NCBI GenBank assembly: GCA_905221615.1
Contig: CAJNDT010001313.1
Span: 704,501 to 768,500, forward strand
DNA length: 64,000 nucleotides
Direction: 5' to 3'
Origin: Symbiodinium sp. CCMP2592
Lineage: Eukaryota > Sar > Dinophyceae > Suessiales > Symbiodiniaceae
Shown: in pieces, positions 47,253-57,188 of the stretch
How the letters are laid out: each line of letters starts with the position of its first letter
Position numbering within the stretch: the stretch's first letter is position 1
The notes under the pieces: model-generated
Seen by the model: the letters and a program-made list of their open reading frames with translations, nothing else
Told to the model about the DNA's origin: nothing
The model's database searches: none
Program-made: the position numbers and the translations under genes

Positions 47253-47480
47253 TCACAGCAAAATCCAGAAAATCGGCTGGCGGTAGATCCATGCGCGAGA
47301 ATTGGGGACGATATGGGAGGCAACATCATTGGCATCGAAGAGCTCTATGTCGAAATCGAAGAGCTTTAAAACAGTAAGCATTGTGGAATATTCGATGCTA
47401 GAATTCTTGTTGTCTTGATGTTTCAATACGTTTTCAAGCTCCAGACTGATAGGTCTTGCAATGGAGTCAGCCCGCAAACA
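47253..47480. CDS. Protein-like on both strands, unresolved
   Basis: The + frame ends GDDMGGNIIGIEELYVEIEE and L, stop at 47369. The - frame contains TVLKLFDFDIELFDANDVAS. Only one can be coding. Confidence 0.3.
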
Positions 47481-47989
47481 GCCTAGGGTTCACCGACTTG
47501 ACCGGCAAACCGCTGATACTCAAGTCGTTCAGCCTTTCCATCTACGACATGGACAGGCCCCAGACTTCAAGCATGTTTTTGAGGTCGGATTGCTTGCGCT
47601 GAACTTTTGGGTTTGGTGGCTACCAATCGTACTTGCCGTGGAGTAGTGTTGCCCTTCGATCCCTCCCTGGCCGCTTCTAGATTGTGCAGCTTCAGGTGAC
47701 GTGAAGTAGGAGTTGCAGTCGGGAGTGTCCATTAGGGGTGTGCCCGTTATGAATGTTTTGAACCACATGGGTGAAACTACATCCACGTGGCCACAAGGCT
47801 TACATTGCCCTACCTAGCTCCATGAATCCTGCCCAGGGTGTGACAATTTGCAAGCGCTGCAAGCGGTAAGATCCATTAATGTAGGGCGCTGAAGCCGAAT
47901 TTAAGCTCTTCCACCGCTTTGACAGGGACCAGAATCCCGGTGAAGGCCCGGCCCGGTTGCTTCAAAGCTTTGGCACGCATACATACACA

Positions 47990-48175
47990 CGTACATCTTT
48001 CCATCCATCCATCCATCCGTCCGTCCGTCCGTCCATCCGTCCATCTGTCCATCCATCCGTCCATCCTTCAATCCATCCGTCCATCCATCCATCCAGCCGT
48101 CCGTCCATCCATCCATCTATCCATCCATCGGTGCATCCCTGCATCCTTGTATCCATGCTTCCCTGCATCCATGCA
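47990..48175. repeat. ATCC/GTCC tetranucleotide microsatellite
   Basis: About 180 bp of CATCC, CGTCC and CTGTCC units. Frames through it are repeat artefacts. Confidence 0.96.
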
Positions 48176-48179
48176 TCGA

Positions 48180-48512
48180 TATGTAAACGTTATCATGGAG
48201 ATAGACTTGATAGTCCTTGCATCTGTTGTGTTTTCGCTATTAGTTACAGCGCTACCCCTGCTTCCATTTCATTTCCGTGTTAACGATTGTTGTTGTGTTC
48301 TTGTTCTGTTACGAAATAATCAGTTGTGCAGGAAGTTGTTATTGCCATTGTGCATTCAGGTGCACAAAAAGCTATGCGGAACGGGCAGGGGTTCTGGTGC
48401 TTTCTGGTTTGGAGCAGTTTCCTGTATTTTCGATGAGCTGTTGATGTTTCGTGGAGAATATTCTCAGGCTTGCAGCTACGTTTTCCACCATGATCGGATT
48501 CTTATATAGACC
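48180..48512 (+). CDS. Open frame with hydrophobic segment
   Basis: After the tetranucleotide repeat the frame reads [20 protein letters not shown], a good membrane segment, then a cysteine-rich stretch and ends at TAG. Whether the repeat is part of the gene is doubtful. Confidence 0.33.
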
Positions 48513-48782
48513 CTGTTCATGAAGCCGTGAGGCCTCCTTGCAAATCTTCCTCCGCCGCCGCAAAGCCATAAAAGCTCGCAGGCGTCGAAAACGTGACGCC
48601 TGTGACGACAGTCCACCGGGCCCCTTGTCCTCCAGTACGGCATGGGGGACTGCAGTGAGTGGGTTGAAAGTCGAGTAAATTTTAAAGCTCTCTTTTTGGG
48701 GGTTCAGGGCGTTGGGGTTAGGGTTCAGAATTAAGTCGTTTCTGGTTTGGGGTCGTTCGACTATTGGAGTGGGTTTGGCAAG

Positions 48783-49022
48783 TCAGGTGTAGGCTCGGGT
48801 GACAGGCTCAGCTTCAAAACTGACACAAATTTCATGCAGCGGTTCTGAGGTTGGGAGGCTTGAAACTTGGGCACTCCGAGGTGTAGGATGAGTAGGCAAG
48901 TGACGCAGATGCACTTCGGGCTTGTTGGAGTCCTCGGTTCTCATTGCAGGAGCCGCGATGTAGAAGCCAGTCTTCCGGGCACATGATTGAGGTTTGAGGA
49001 TGTCCACGAGTATTGCCGCCAC
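48783..49022 (-). CDS. Candidate minus-strand exon
   Basis: The frame AILVDILKPQSCARKTGFYI, then LRHLPTHPTPRSAQVSSLPT, ends at TAG. It is adjacent to the next - frame and could be the same gene. Confidence 0.33.
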   Translation of the reverse strand: MAAILVDILKPQSCARKTGFYIAAPAMRTEDSNKPEVHLRHLPTHPTPRSAQVSSLPTSEPLHEICVSFEAEPVTRAYT

Positions 49023-49050
49023 ACTCGATGTTGATCAAAGCTCCTCGCAG

Positions 49051-49371
49051 CTAATAATCCTCCCAAGCCTCAACTTGTGAGCTGACTGAGTGGCGCGAAG
49101 GTGTATCGAACCAGCGATACTCTGGTCCAGGCCATGCTTTAGCGTGGGCTTGTGATCCTGAAGGTCTGCAAGTATTATCTGGTTTAGTGTTGACTTCGAT
49201 GTTTCGGCAATCTTGTTGAGTGATTTGGGCCTGTGGTACAAGCGCCGTATTTGGTATGCATGAGGTGGTGTAGGAATTTGACATTGACAGGGAGGGGGCA
49301 GCATGAATGTCGTCGCTCTTGCTGCTGTGACCTCCATTGGATTCAGTATGCTGTACTGAAGACGCCATCAC
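49051..49371 (-). CDS. Candidate minus-strand exon or small gene
   Basis: 106 codons from ATG: MMASSVQHTESNGGHSSKSD, SMSNSYTTSCIPNTALVPQA and WPGPEYRWFDTPSRHSVSSQ, then EAWEDY and TAG. Polar, low-complexity-like composition is unusual for random sequence. No family recognised. Confidence 0.42.
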   Translation of the reverse strand: MMASSVQHTESNGGHSSKSDDIHAAPSLSMSNSYTTSCIPNTALVPQAQITQQDCRNIEVNTKPDNTCRPSGSQAHAKAWPGPEYRWFDTPSRHSVSSQVEAWEDY

Positions 49372-49695
49372 AGCACTTCAACCAGGAAACTGCAAGTTTA
49401 GCCAAACCTCAACTATGGGAAAGAAAACGAAAGTTACAGTCCCACTGTGGCGGAGAGGTTCAAAGCCAAGGGTTTGTCGATTTGTCGATAACGTCAAGGT
49501 GAGGATGCGAGGCTTGTGACCTAGGTTTTCGAAGATGTTGCAGTGGCTTCACTGCACCGAGTTGTTCAGATGCAGCAGACCAGTGTGAAAGTGAGAAGAG
49601 AAGTTTCTCTGGCTTAAGCTCAAGCTTTGTGTTTTGGGTTTCGGATTCTAAGGTTCAGCCCTTTCGGAACTGAATAGGGTGTAGGTGCAGGGTAG

Positions 49696-49775
49696 GTTCG
49701 GACTTCCACATCCAGGAGAACTCGGGCAGTTACCTCGGCACTGTGCCCGGAACCTACGACGACAACCCCGTGCAG
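49696..49775 (+). CDS. Candidate exon of CADG gene region, GC donor
   Basis: The frame SDFHIQENSGSYLGTVPGTY then DDNPVQ has very strong G/C third positions and a beta-strand pattern like the middle of a CADG repeat (P-GT-Y-DD). It ends GTGCAG|GCAGCA, a GC donor like that at 56485. The frame can also continue to about 49835. Confidence 0.43.
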
Positions 49776-50168
49776 GCAGCAGGGGTCCAACAAGGCAATC
49801 GAACCAGGGAGCTCAAGACCATCTTGGTTGAGAAATTAGCGACAGTACTGATTTCAATAATCATAATAGTAATAATGATAGTAGAGCAATAGTAAGAATC
49901 GTAGAAATGTGCGGCGCTATTTGTGAATCTTTACATTGCATCATAAGGATCCTTGTATTTGGGATTCTATCGTGTGAGAGTCTTTTTGAAACATCCCAAT
50001 TGTGTCACAGTTAAAAAGCGTGGCTGGGGTTCCCCAGGCAACACTCTAGGGGTGTTGTTTTCTTCTTCACGTGCATGTCAACGGTTCATCCATCAGATCA
50101 GCACATTTCCAGCCTGGGTTTCTGTATTATCCGGGCTTGCACCCCTAAACCTTAAACCCTTCGCCCCT

Positions 50169-50402
50169 TCACCCTACCGGGTAAGATTCATGGTTTGAGG
50201 GTTCAAGGTACTGCGGGTCCTTCGAAACGCGAGTGACGATCAGTGATGCGGGTGTCTCGAAAGCTGCAGAGACTGAAGACTTGCATTCTGTAGAGCGCTG
50301 GATGGTTGGGCAGTGTTCTAGGGGGAGCAGCATGTTCAGTCTGTTTCTCTTGAGCAGACCTACTCGGATTTGCATCGGCCCCCTTACTTTCGGGAACTCC
50401 AC
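50169..50402 (-). CDS. Candidate minus-strand exon
   Basis: The frame STECKSSVSAAFETPASLIV then TRVSKDPQYLEPSNHES. Protein-like but without clear splice sites. Confidence 0.3.
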   Translation of the reverse strand: MEFPKVRGPMQIRVGLLKRNRLNMLLPLEHCPTIQRSTECKSSVSAAFETPASLIVTRVSKDPQYLEPSNHESYPVG

Positions 50403-50547
50403 AAAATAGGAGCCCTAAGCTTAAGCCCTAAACCCTAAGCCCCTAAAACCGGAGAGTGAGCTGCAGACTTGGCCATCTTCCCTCAAGCCTTAACCAACGA
50501 ACCCCGAGTCTGAAACCCCCTAAGCCTTTTACTTGAAACATTATGTA

Positions 50548-50688
50548 ATATGGGGGGACAAAAGATTTTACCAATACTGTTTTGGGGGGTTCCGTATTAT
50601 AAGTATAGTATAATATACCCCAAAACCCTCGCTTCAGATATATGTCCGCTTCACCCCAGAACCCTATTCTAATTATTGAGGCCTCTAT
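50548..50688 (+). mobile_element. MITE family F, copy F6 with insertion
   Basis: Typical ends, with about 35 bp of extra sequence (GCTTCAGATATATGTCCGC) between two CCCCAGAACCC-type segments. Confidence 0.87.
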
Positions 50689-50797
50689 ATGGGAGTTTCC
50701 GAAAATAGGGGACAGTAATATAGTACCTTAAATAGTAGGATCCTTATTATAAGGACCACCCAAATAAGGCACCCCTAATTTGCGGAAACTCCCATAT
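50687..50797 (-). mobile_element. MITE family B, copy B8
   Basis: Directly abuts F6: TATGGGAGTTTCCGAAAATA and TTGCGGAAACTCCCATA. Confidence 0.92.
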
Positions 50798-50929
50798 TTA
50801 TATTAAAGCATTAATCGGTTGCCTCTGTGGAAGACTGAGCTCCCCATTTGCAGGTAGTGGCCCAGTCCAAAGCAGACGAGGATAAGTGCCTTGCTGCCTT
50901 ACTTCAATCCCTTTGTTTCCTATCGTGTC

Positions 50930-51025
50930 CTTAGGAATTATTTTTATTTTTGCTCATATAAAACCCAAGAGAATATTAAGAATAATGTTTGTATTCTGGT
51001 TCTCAGGGGCGTATAGTTTCTGGTG
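50930..51025. repeat. Dispersed repeat family S, copy 2
   Basis: CATATAAAACCCAAGAGAAT through GTATTCTGGTTCTCAGGGG. Confidence 0.8.
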
Positions 51026-51261
51026 GGGGCGCGAAGAGGTTAGGTTGTGTTTACCCTAAACCGGTTTCGCCATGGGCCGGTGAGTCGGGGTCAGAGTCGC
51101 GAGATGCAGTTGGGTCAGGGCTCTCAGCTGCGTCGTTGCCCCTGGCTGATCAGACGACAGGAGCATTTTTTGTTGCCCCTAATGCCGAAAACCTATCCCC
51201 AACCCTGAACCCACACTCAAGCTGCAAACCAATTGCAGACGGATTTGCAATAGTGTGCTAG
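50989..51261 (+). CDS. Open frame, possible exon
   Basis: The frame SESRDAVGSGLSAASLPLAD then QTTGAFFVAPNAENLSPTLN ends at TAG. Small-residue rich and extracellular-like. Confidence 0.38.
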   Translation: MYSGSQGRIVSGGGAKRLGCVYPKPVSPWAGESGSESRDAVGSGLSAASLPLADQTTGAFFVAPNAENLSPTLNPHSSCKPIADGFAIVC

Positions 51262-51689
51262 GCAGTTCAGTGGGCAGTGCTTCACATGCTCTGAGGTGCC
51301 TGGTCCTGGAGTACAAGGACGTGCACACAGCCACTCGCATCAAGGATGTACACTGACTCTGTAGCTACACTGTAGCAGTACAGCAGTAAGCAATTTTGAA
51401 CCGACACGGTTCGGGACTGTCGGGATCCCTTGTTAAGTACCCGAGGGGCCGACAGCCAGCTCTCCACAGAGCCGTAAAGCCCCAAACCCCTTTCAGTTTG
51501 TGTCGGTACAGGACTCCGCTGCTAGATTCGGATCCCTTAGGGAGCTTCTGAACCGAACTTAGGGACACCCCTCCGCCGCCGAACCGCCGGACCGCCACGG
51601 TTCACAAAAAGAGCATGAGCCGGAAACAGGATACTTACAATGCAGTACCCTGCAAAGGGTCATAACACCTGTTCTTCAACATGTTGAAC

Positions 51690-51815
51690 CCTCACCCTAT
51701 CCCCAAAGTTTCCTAAAATCTAAACCCCACCACCCCAAAGACAAACCTAGAGCCCTCAGCCTTAAAAACATCCTAAAACCCTAAACCCGTCAATCCGTAA
51801 ACCCTAAAAGCTTCC
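51690..51815 (-). repeat. Telomere-like array, CCCTAAA orientation
   Basis: Degenerate units just upstream of the next exon. Confidence 0.82.
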
Positions 51816-51826
51816 CGAAGGATCAG

Positions 51827-51924
51827 GGGACCCGGCGCGGCTGAGGTCCGCATCACCTTCGACTCTACCAAGGGCTTCGCGGCGCGAACCACGCAGCAGC
51901 CGGGCGATATCAAGGATTCGAAGA
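51827..51924 (+). CDS. Exon of CADG gene region with heptamer donor
   Basis: The frame AEVRITFDSTKGFAARTTQQ then PGDIKDSK has strong G/C third positions. V-x-I-T-x-D-S-x-x-G resembles the C-terminal strand of a CADG repeat. It ends CGAAGA|GTTTAGAG. CCCTAAA lies upstream and TTTAGGG downstream. Confidence 0.48.
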
Positions 51925-51927
51925 GTT

Positions 51928-52020
51928 TAGAGTTGGTGGTTTAGGGTTTACAGTTGTTGGTTTAGGGTTTAAATATTGATGGTTTAGGATTTAGGGCTCA
52001 GGGGTTGGAGTCTGGGAGTT
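51928..52020 (+). repeat. Telomere-like array, TTTAGGG orientation
   Basis: GTTGGTGGTTTAGGG units. Confidence 0.82.
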
Positions 52021-52056
52021 CTAGAGTTTAGGAGTAGGCAGCAAGGACTCCTACAA

Positions 52057-52187
52057 TCAAAGGGGAAAAGGAGGGACACTTAATGGGGACCCCTACCCTA
52101 TCATGGGCTATATAATGGGTATATAATAGCTATATTAAGGGTATACACCTAGGGGTCCTTATTAAGGGTCCCTCCTTTTACCCTTGG
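52057..52187. mobile_element. MITE family E, copy E4
   Basis: AAAGGGGAAAAGGAGGGACA and GGGTCCCTCCTTTTACCCTT. Confidence 0.93.
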
Positions 52188-52261
52188 ATGCAACTTCGAT
52201 TCAGGGAGCATCTCTCGAAGGTTGGAAGGTACGAAATTAGGGGGGCTCGGAAGCAATAAGT

Positions 52262-52475
52262 AACATAGCGGCCTTAATTGTTGGAATAGGGTTCCGGGAC
52301 CCATCATCGTATAGTTATAGTAAAGAACCGCCCAAATATTAATTATTAGTATAGATGCCGCTGATTAAGGTCCCGATATTCAGAGGATCCCCTTGTGGCC
52401 GTTCTGTGTCTGCATAAGTAGAGTAGAACATACCCCAAACCCCATTCCAATCATTGACGCCGCTATATTAGCCCC
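52262..52475 (-). mobile_element. Degenerate family F sequence
   Basis: Broken reverse F copy (TTAATTGTTGGAATAGGG) plus a second right end (ACCCCATTCCAATCATTGAC). Confidence 0.65.
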
Positions 52476-52620
52476 ATGCACTGTAAAGATCGGAAGTACG
52501 GGCACTCCGTGGCTCTTGGTTAAAGTTTCAGGAGCTGGAGTTTTCATCAGGAATTCAGGGGCGAGGGTTTAGTGCCCAGAAGCATCTGGAATGACAAGAG
52601 CCGCACTCATGAAGCGTAAT

Positions 52621-52707
52621 TATACCTAAACTCCCCAAAGTAGGTAAAATAATGGCCCAATACCCATACAAGGCTATTATTCTACATACTTTTGGGGTCC
52701 GGGTACT
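52621..52707. mobile_element. MITE family G, copy G4
   Basis: ATACCTAAACTCCCCAAAGT and CTTTTGGGGTCCGGGTA. Confidence 0.92.
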
Positions 52708-52744
52708 ACTTGCCTTCACCATTGGCTCGCTTCCAAATCCGAGA

Positions 52745-52853
52745 TGTCGCGTGCAGAGTTATGCCGATCCCTGAAGAAACTAAGTCCAAAGACGAGTTAA
52801 GGCTTGCAAGACCAAACTCAACGCATCCTGTGCCAAACAGTACTCCCTAAACC
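52745..52853 (+). CDS. Candidate exon
   Basis: The frame CRVMPIPEETKSKDELRLAR then PNSTHPVPNSTP ends at TAA in a CCCTAA unit. Confidence 0.38.
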
Positions 52854-52866
52854 CTAAACCGTGGGT

Positions 52867-52946
52867 TTTCGTACTCGTCGGCGGCAAGGTTTTGCTTGCT
52901 CAACGCCCTGAAGTGCAAGGCGGTGGGCTTACATCAGACTCAGAAT
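52867..52946 (+). CDS. Candidate exon, frame ambiguous
   Basis: Two GC-rich frames: FVLVGGKVLLAQRPEVQGGG or FSYSSAARFCLLNALKCKAV. It is bounded by CCCTAAA upstream and TTTAGGG downstream. Confidence 0.35.
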
Positions 52947-53214
52947 CAGGGTTTAGGGTTTGCTTACATCAGAGTGCCTGGGGTGACTTCCGTTGTTGGG
53001 ACAGTTTTCTCGACCAAACGGATGGGAGATCTGGAACGTAATGGACTCTAAACCCTAAACCCTCAACCCTAAACCCCTAATGGATTCTGACTGGAGGGCC
53101 GCCCAGTGCGCAAAGCCACAGAGAAATTGCCTCCTTTGCATCCTCAACCTGCATTTGGGGCAGCGAGCTTCCTAAGCTCTAGAAATCCCCGGGGTAGTAT
53201 GTCCGCATTACTCT

Positions 53215-53320
53215 AGTATCCTTAGGATTTGTTTTAGTGTTTGCTCATGTAAAACACAAGAGAATATTGACAACACTATTTGTATTATGGTTCTGGTTCT
53301 AAGGGGAGTATAGATTAGCC
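53215..53320. repeat. Dispersed repeat family S, copy 3
   Basis: CATGTAAAACACAAGAGAAT and GGTTCTAAGGGGAGTATAG. Confidence 0.78.
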
Positions 53321-53339
53321 TTGAAGTGCCTAAGTGGGA

Positions 53340-53408
53340 ACCCCAAGAAGGCTGGTGAGGTGAGTGAAGCTTGCAGCTATTCAGGAAAACACGTTGGTAG
53401 CGGTGACA
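53340..53408 (+). CDS. Candidate exon
   Basis: The frame NPKKAGEVSEACSYSGKHVG then SGDTSLVVE ends at TAA. Confidence 0.33.
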
Positions 53409-53489
53409 CTTCCCTTGTAGTAGAGTAAGTAGCCTGTAACCTGTTTGGTGTGTATTATATTTGTTATAATCCCTGATTATACAGTGCTC

Positions 53490-53886
53490 CACCATGATAC
53501 TGGACAACGACGGCTCTTGGCTGAGAATAACCCGAAGCTCTCAATCAGAAGATCTGCCGTCGCCAGTCTAGCAATCGTTACGCACACCTCCGGGAGTCGC
53601 TGTGCTCTGCAACTTCACAGCAGATCCAGTCAGTTAATGCATACCTTGCGAGCAGAAGGCTGCAAATCCGGTAAGCTCACCACGTCTCGTCTTATCGACT
53701 TCTCGCAACAAACCTCGTCTTTCACTTCAAGAACGTCGACCCCTATGCTTCCCAGCAAGGTCAAACCTGACAAGCCTTCCTCCTGGCACGTTCCTGTTGG
53801 GAGCGGCTTCGTGCCGGTCCTCGAAGAGCAGGAGGGCTTTTCTCATAGTAATAGCAATAGGGAGTGTTTGCCAAGTTCTTGTGCCA
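53490..53886 (+). CDS. Longest clean frame in window, first part
   Basis: Part of a frame of about 250 codons (53445-54200): RRLLAENNPKLSIRRSAVAS, SFTSRTSTPMLPSKVKPDKP and WHVPVGSGFVPVLEEQEGFS. Ser/Thr-rich. Near 53.85 kb a second + frame becomes the better coding candidate, so an intron boundary may lie there. No family recognised. Confidence 0.52.
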
Positions 53887-53887
53887 G

Positions 53888-54015
53888 CTTTGGAAAGCTT
53901 TTGCGAGGGAGTTCAGCAAGACAGCTGTCAAAGGATTCAGTGCGCTCATGCCTGGTGTCCCACGCCCGTCAAAGAACGAAGCTTTGGAACCAACCGCACT
54001 CAACAAGCGGAGAAG
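53888..54015 (+). CDS. Candidate exon, helical and basic
   Basis: The acceptor CAAGTTCTTGTGCCAG and donor AGAAG|GTACAA bound LWKAFAREFSKTAVKGFSAL then MPGVPRPSKNEALEPTALNK. Many codons end in G/C. It competes with the read-through of the previous frame. Confidence 0.47.
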
Positions 54016-54237
54016 GTACAATCATGCAGAAAGCTTACCTGTGGTTTTCTTCATCAAGCTGCAATCTCTATTATCCTGCATATCCCAGCCATTCCCTGCC
54101 CGAAATCATTGGCCTGGAGGTTCGAGCTTGCCATGCAGACAGTGCTGTTCCGCAGCCCATAATGCCTTTCATTGCGAATCTACAAAGCCTTCCGCCCTAA
54201 ATCTGACCCTCGACCTTCTGCCGATGTCCCAGAATCC

Positions 54238-54387
54238 TTCACGCTAAACATGGAAGGCCCCGCTGAAAGTTCGAAATGGTCAAGCTTTCAACTTCTCCAT
54301 CCCGCGGAGGAGGCCGTTTGGGTTCCGAGGGTTGCAATGTGCCCCAAGCCCTTCTGGCCTGCAACTGCAAGTCCGAAATCCTAAAGC
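54238..54387 (+). CDS. Candidate exon
   Basis: The frame NMEGPAESSKWSSFQLLHPA then EEAVWVPRVAMCPKPFWPAT ends at TAA. Protein-like; function unknown. Confidence 0.43.
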
Positions 54388-54781
54388 CTGCCAGCTTCAT
54401 CGGCTTCGGGGGAACTTTTTGTTGTGTGTGCGCGGGTATGTGCATGTGTGTGTGTGTGTGTGTCTCCTTCTTTTCTGTTTTTTGAGGGGGGATAGTGACA
54501 GTCTGCAGATTGCCAGCCGAGGTGTTAATTATCAGGCAGGCACATCAAAGCAGCAAAGTGGTCGGTGTGTGATTCTAACGCCAGCCCTTTTTCTACATGC
54601 GTCAGGTCTCATACCCAACTAACTCCGCAGTCCTATCATCTCACACCCCCTGGGAGTTGATGTAGGTCCCAAGCCCAGACTCCTTTGCTTGCCTGCTTGT
54701 CTGCTGGAGATGGGGCGCCTAATCCAAAGAAGACTCTAGCCAGCTTAAAGGGCTCTGCAGTAGGGTCTTCTGCAAGAGGTC

Positions 54782-54817
54782 GTATTATTACTATTATTAT
54801 TATTATTATTATTTTTA

Positions 54818-54851
<34 letters not shown>

Positions 54852-55232
54852 GATTATTATTTATTATTATTAGTATTATTTATTAGTATTAGTATTAGTA
54901 TTAGTATTAGTATTAGTATTAGTATTAGTATTAGTATTAGTATTAGTATTAGTATTAGTATTAGTATTAGTATAGAGTATTAGTATTAGTATTAGTATTA
55001 GTATTAGTATTAGTATTAGTATTAGTATTAGTATTAGTATTAGTATTAGTATTAGTATTAGTATTAGTATTAGTATTAGTATTAGTATTAGTATTAGTAT
55101 TAGTATTAGTATTATTAATATTGTTATTATTGTTATTATTATTATTATTACTACTACCAATATTACCATTACTACTGTTATTATTATTACTACTATTATT
55201 ATTGTTATTATTACTATTATTAATATATTACT
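54782..55232. repeat. ATT and TTAGTA microsatellite block
   Basis: ATT units (54782-54870), then about 240 bp of the hexamer TTAGTA, broken once by TATAGAG near 54973, then ATT/ACT units. Confidence 0.98.
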
Positions 55233-55274
55233 ATTGTTTACATGTTGTGGTTGTATACTGGGCTTAGGGTTTCA

Positions 55275-55378
55275 GATGTTGCAGATCACAGCATCGGAGG
55301 TTCGAGGATGCGTCTGGGCTCACGTTTACGGCCTCTTTGGTCGATGGCCGGAGCCTCTGAGCATGTGGGGCCTACTAC
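55275..55378 (+). CDS. Candidate exon
   Basis: The frame MLQITASEVRGCVWAHVYGL then FGRWPEPLSMWG. LQITASEVRG looks like the ITAEDVVG strand of the CADG exon at 57.66 kb, so it could be the end of another repeat. Confidence 0.37.
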
Positions 55379-55501
55379 CTAGACCCCCGGAGGATCCAAA
55401 AAGTAGATCCCTTAATGGGGGCTCCTATAAACTGCCCTTAGTAGTATAGGGTCCCAAGTTAGGGGATCTACTTTCTAGATCCTCTCGGTGGTCTGGGTAT
55501 A
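55378..55501. mobile_element. MITE-like element V (single copy here)
   Basis: CTAGACCCCCGGAGGATCC with AAGTAGATCCC, mirrored by GGGATCTACTTTCTAGATCC and GGTGGTCTGGG. Confidence 0.82.
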
Positions 55502-55611
55502 GAGGCCTAAATTTTAGATATTAACCTAAACTGTGGGTTTCTTATTGTATTTATAGTATATTGGGCCCCAAAACCCTTGTCTAATCATTACGGCCCCCTA
55601 TATTAGGGACT
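55498..55611 (+). mobile_element. MITE family F, copy F7
   Basis: TATAGAGGCCTAAATTTTAG and ATTACGGCCCCCTATATT. It abuts V. Confidence 0.87.
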
Positions 55612-55634
55612 TCCCCCTAAATCCTTGTGACCAC

Positions 55635-55735
55635 AAGCGGAATCAAGTTTCAGAGCTCCGGGTTTCCTGCCGCAGCAGTAGAACCTTCCTTGCTTTCTTC
55701 TTGAAAGAAAATGGGCTGTGCGTATCAGGAGTCCC
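55635..55735 (+). CDS. Candidate exon
   Basis: The frame VSELRVSCRSSRTFLAFFLK then ENGLCVSGVPIT ends at TAA. Confidence 0.33.
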
Positions 55736-55839
55736 CATAACTTAACCAATGCCGCAGCCGATGCCGCATGAATTCAGAGTTGGATGCTGCAACCCGCTAA
55801 TGCTAAAGCCTAAACACTGAAACCCAAAGCCCTGGGGAG

Positions 55840-55925
55840 TCGTAAGTTACTCGCTAGTCTTTTCAGTGCTTGTCGAAGCTGACAAGCTGCTCGCTCAACA
55901 GGGCTTTCGGAGCTGTCTGCTGTAA
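55840..55925 (+). CDS. Candidate exon
   Basis: The frame VSYSLVFSVLVEADKLLAQQ then GFRSCLL, beta then helix. Confidence 0.35.
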
Positions 55926-56054
55926 CGAAAGGGAGCTTGCAAAAAAGACCTAAACCCCAAACCTAAGCCGTACCGTCCAGTCCCGCAGCGAATCCTTCAA
56001 TCCCAGCTCTATCCTGGGATTCCCAAAGTCCCAAATGGTCCAAGTACCAATATA

Positions 56055-56148
56055 CCCATAGGCCACAAAGTTGTTCCTTTTGGGGATTTCCTCATAGGAT
56101 TCTAAATATGAACCCCAAAAAGGAACTACTATGGAGCCTTTAGGTAGT
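56055..56148. mobile_element. MITE family I, copy I7
   Basis: AGGCCACAAAGTTGTTCCTT and AAAAGGAACTACTATGGAGC. Confidence 0.9.
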
Positions 56149-56247
56149 AGCACGGTTTAGGGTTTATGGCTTTGGGTAACTGAGTAGGCTCTTGGTAGAT
56201 ACTTGGTCCCCAACAGTGTATACTATGCTGTTGCTTGCACCCTTTGA

Positions 56248-56485
56248 GGTCGATCGGCGATCGGTGTCAAATCCCACACCTACCGTTGCAAGACTATCCG
56301 AGGGATGCACAGTTTCTTTTCGATTGCCCCAGCCATTGGAAGCATTGCCTTTTAGTCCAAATCATCTCACCTCAAACAGCTCCCTCGCAAGCTCCAGTGA
56401 TACATATCCACGCCCAGATCAGCCGCTCCCCGGGTGGCTGCACTTCGATGCAGCCACGCTTAGCCTAGCCGGGCGGCCCTCTCAG
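56248..56485 (+). CDS. CADG gene, exon 1 of the recognised chain (domain 1, N-terminal part)
   Basis: The stop-free frame carries the first strands of a dystroglycan-type cadherin-like repeat: SNPTPTVARLSEGCTVSFRL, then a polar loop, then the diagnostic core LPGWLHFDAATLSLAGRPSQ. CADG repeats classically show LPxWLxFDxxTxxLxGxP here. Such domains occur in secreted or membrane adhesion proteins and bind calcium in some families. The upstream limit is uncertain (acceptor CTTGCACCCTTTGAG is possible). It ends TCTCAG|GCAGGC, phase 0, a likely GC donor. Confidence 0.7.
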
Positions 56486-56523
56486 GCAGGCCCTACTTGT
56501 TTTTTGGGCTTGGCTTTGTCCTA

Positions 56524-56612
56524 GACCCCAAACTACCTTCCAGTATATCCCAAACACTCAATATCAAGGACCATAAGGGCTGTATTGAAGGGCCATTGGG
56601 GGGTCCTGGTTG
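56524..56612. repeat. Dispersed repeat family T, copy 2
   Basis: GAAGGGCCATTGGGGGGTCC, as at 25.97-26.04 kb. Confidence 0.65.
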
Positions 56613-56895
56613 TCAGGGTTTGGACTATGGGCTTCGGGCTTCAGCAGTTTAAGGTTTGGGGTCAACCTTTTTTTGAAGCTGTAGAGTTCGGGGGTTGAGC
56701 AATTTCCTGTAGATGCGGCGAACATGTCTTAGACATGTGTCTCAGAAATAGTGAGTGCTTGTGATTGAATGCTTGGAAAGCTTTCCGAGGACCCAAGCCC
56801 CTTAACTAAATTTCGTTCGCCTGTAGAAATTTGCTGAAGGAAACTGTCGAAATGAGCTGCTTCACTCTAAGCCGACGCAGCAAGTTCAAGTCTAG

Positions 56896-57160
56896 TTGGG
56901 GCCTAGCCTGATGGCACATGCTGTGTTCTGTCCAATTTCAGCACACGTATGGCAACCACCGCCAATGGCCAAAAAGCATCCGGGAAATCCTGTAATTAGC
57001 CGTAATGGGCCGCAGCTGGAATGCTGCAAAGTCAGGAAAGCCGTAAGCCTCATTTGTGGCTCCGGAGCGACGCTCATGCTAATTGTATTCAGAATGCGCA
57101 TAATACGTTCAATACTCAATACTACAAATAATGATTCTGATAACCATAATCAGTTGAGAA
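56896..57160 (+). CDS. Open frame within CADG intron, uncertain
   Basis: The frame MAHAVFCPISAHVWQPPPMA then CKVRKAVSLICGSGATLMLI. It could be an unrelated open stretch, since the phase-matched CADG exon starts downstream in another register. Confidence 0.25.
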
Positions 57161-57188
57161 ACCCAGCGCCGCCGCCCCCTTTCGCAAG

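Noticed and set aside
47876..48168. Frames with repeated DGWM or HPSI residues
   Set aside because: Translation of an ATCC/GTCC tetranucleotide repeat.
54876..55169. Frame with alternating Leu-Ile and Thr-Asn
   Set aside because: Translation of the TTAGTA hexamer tract.
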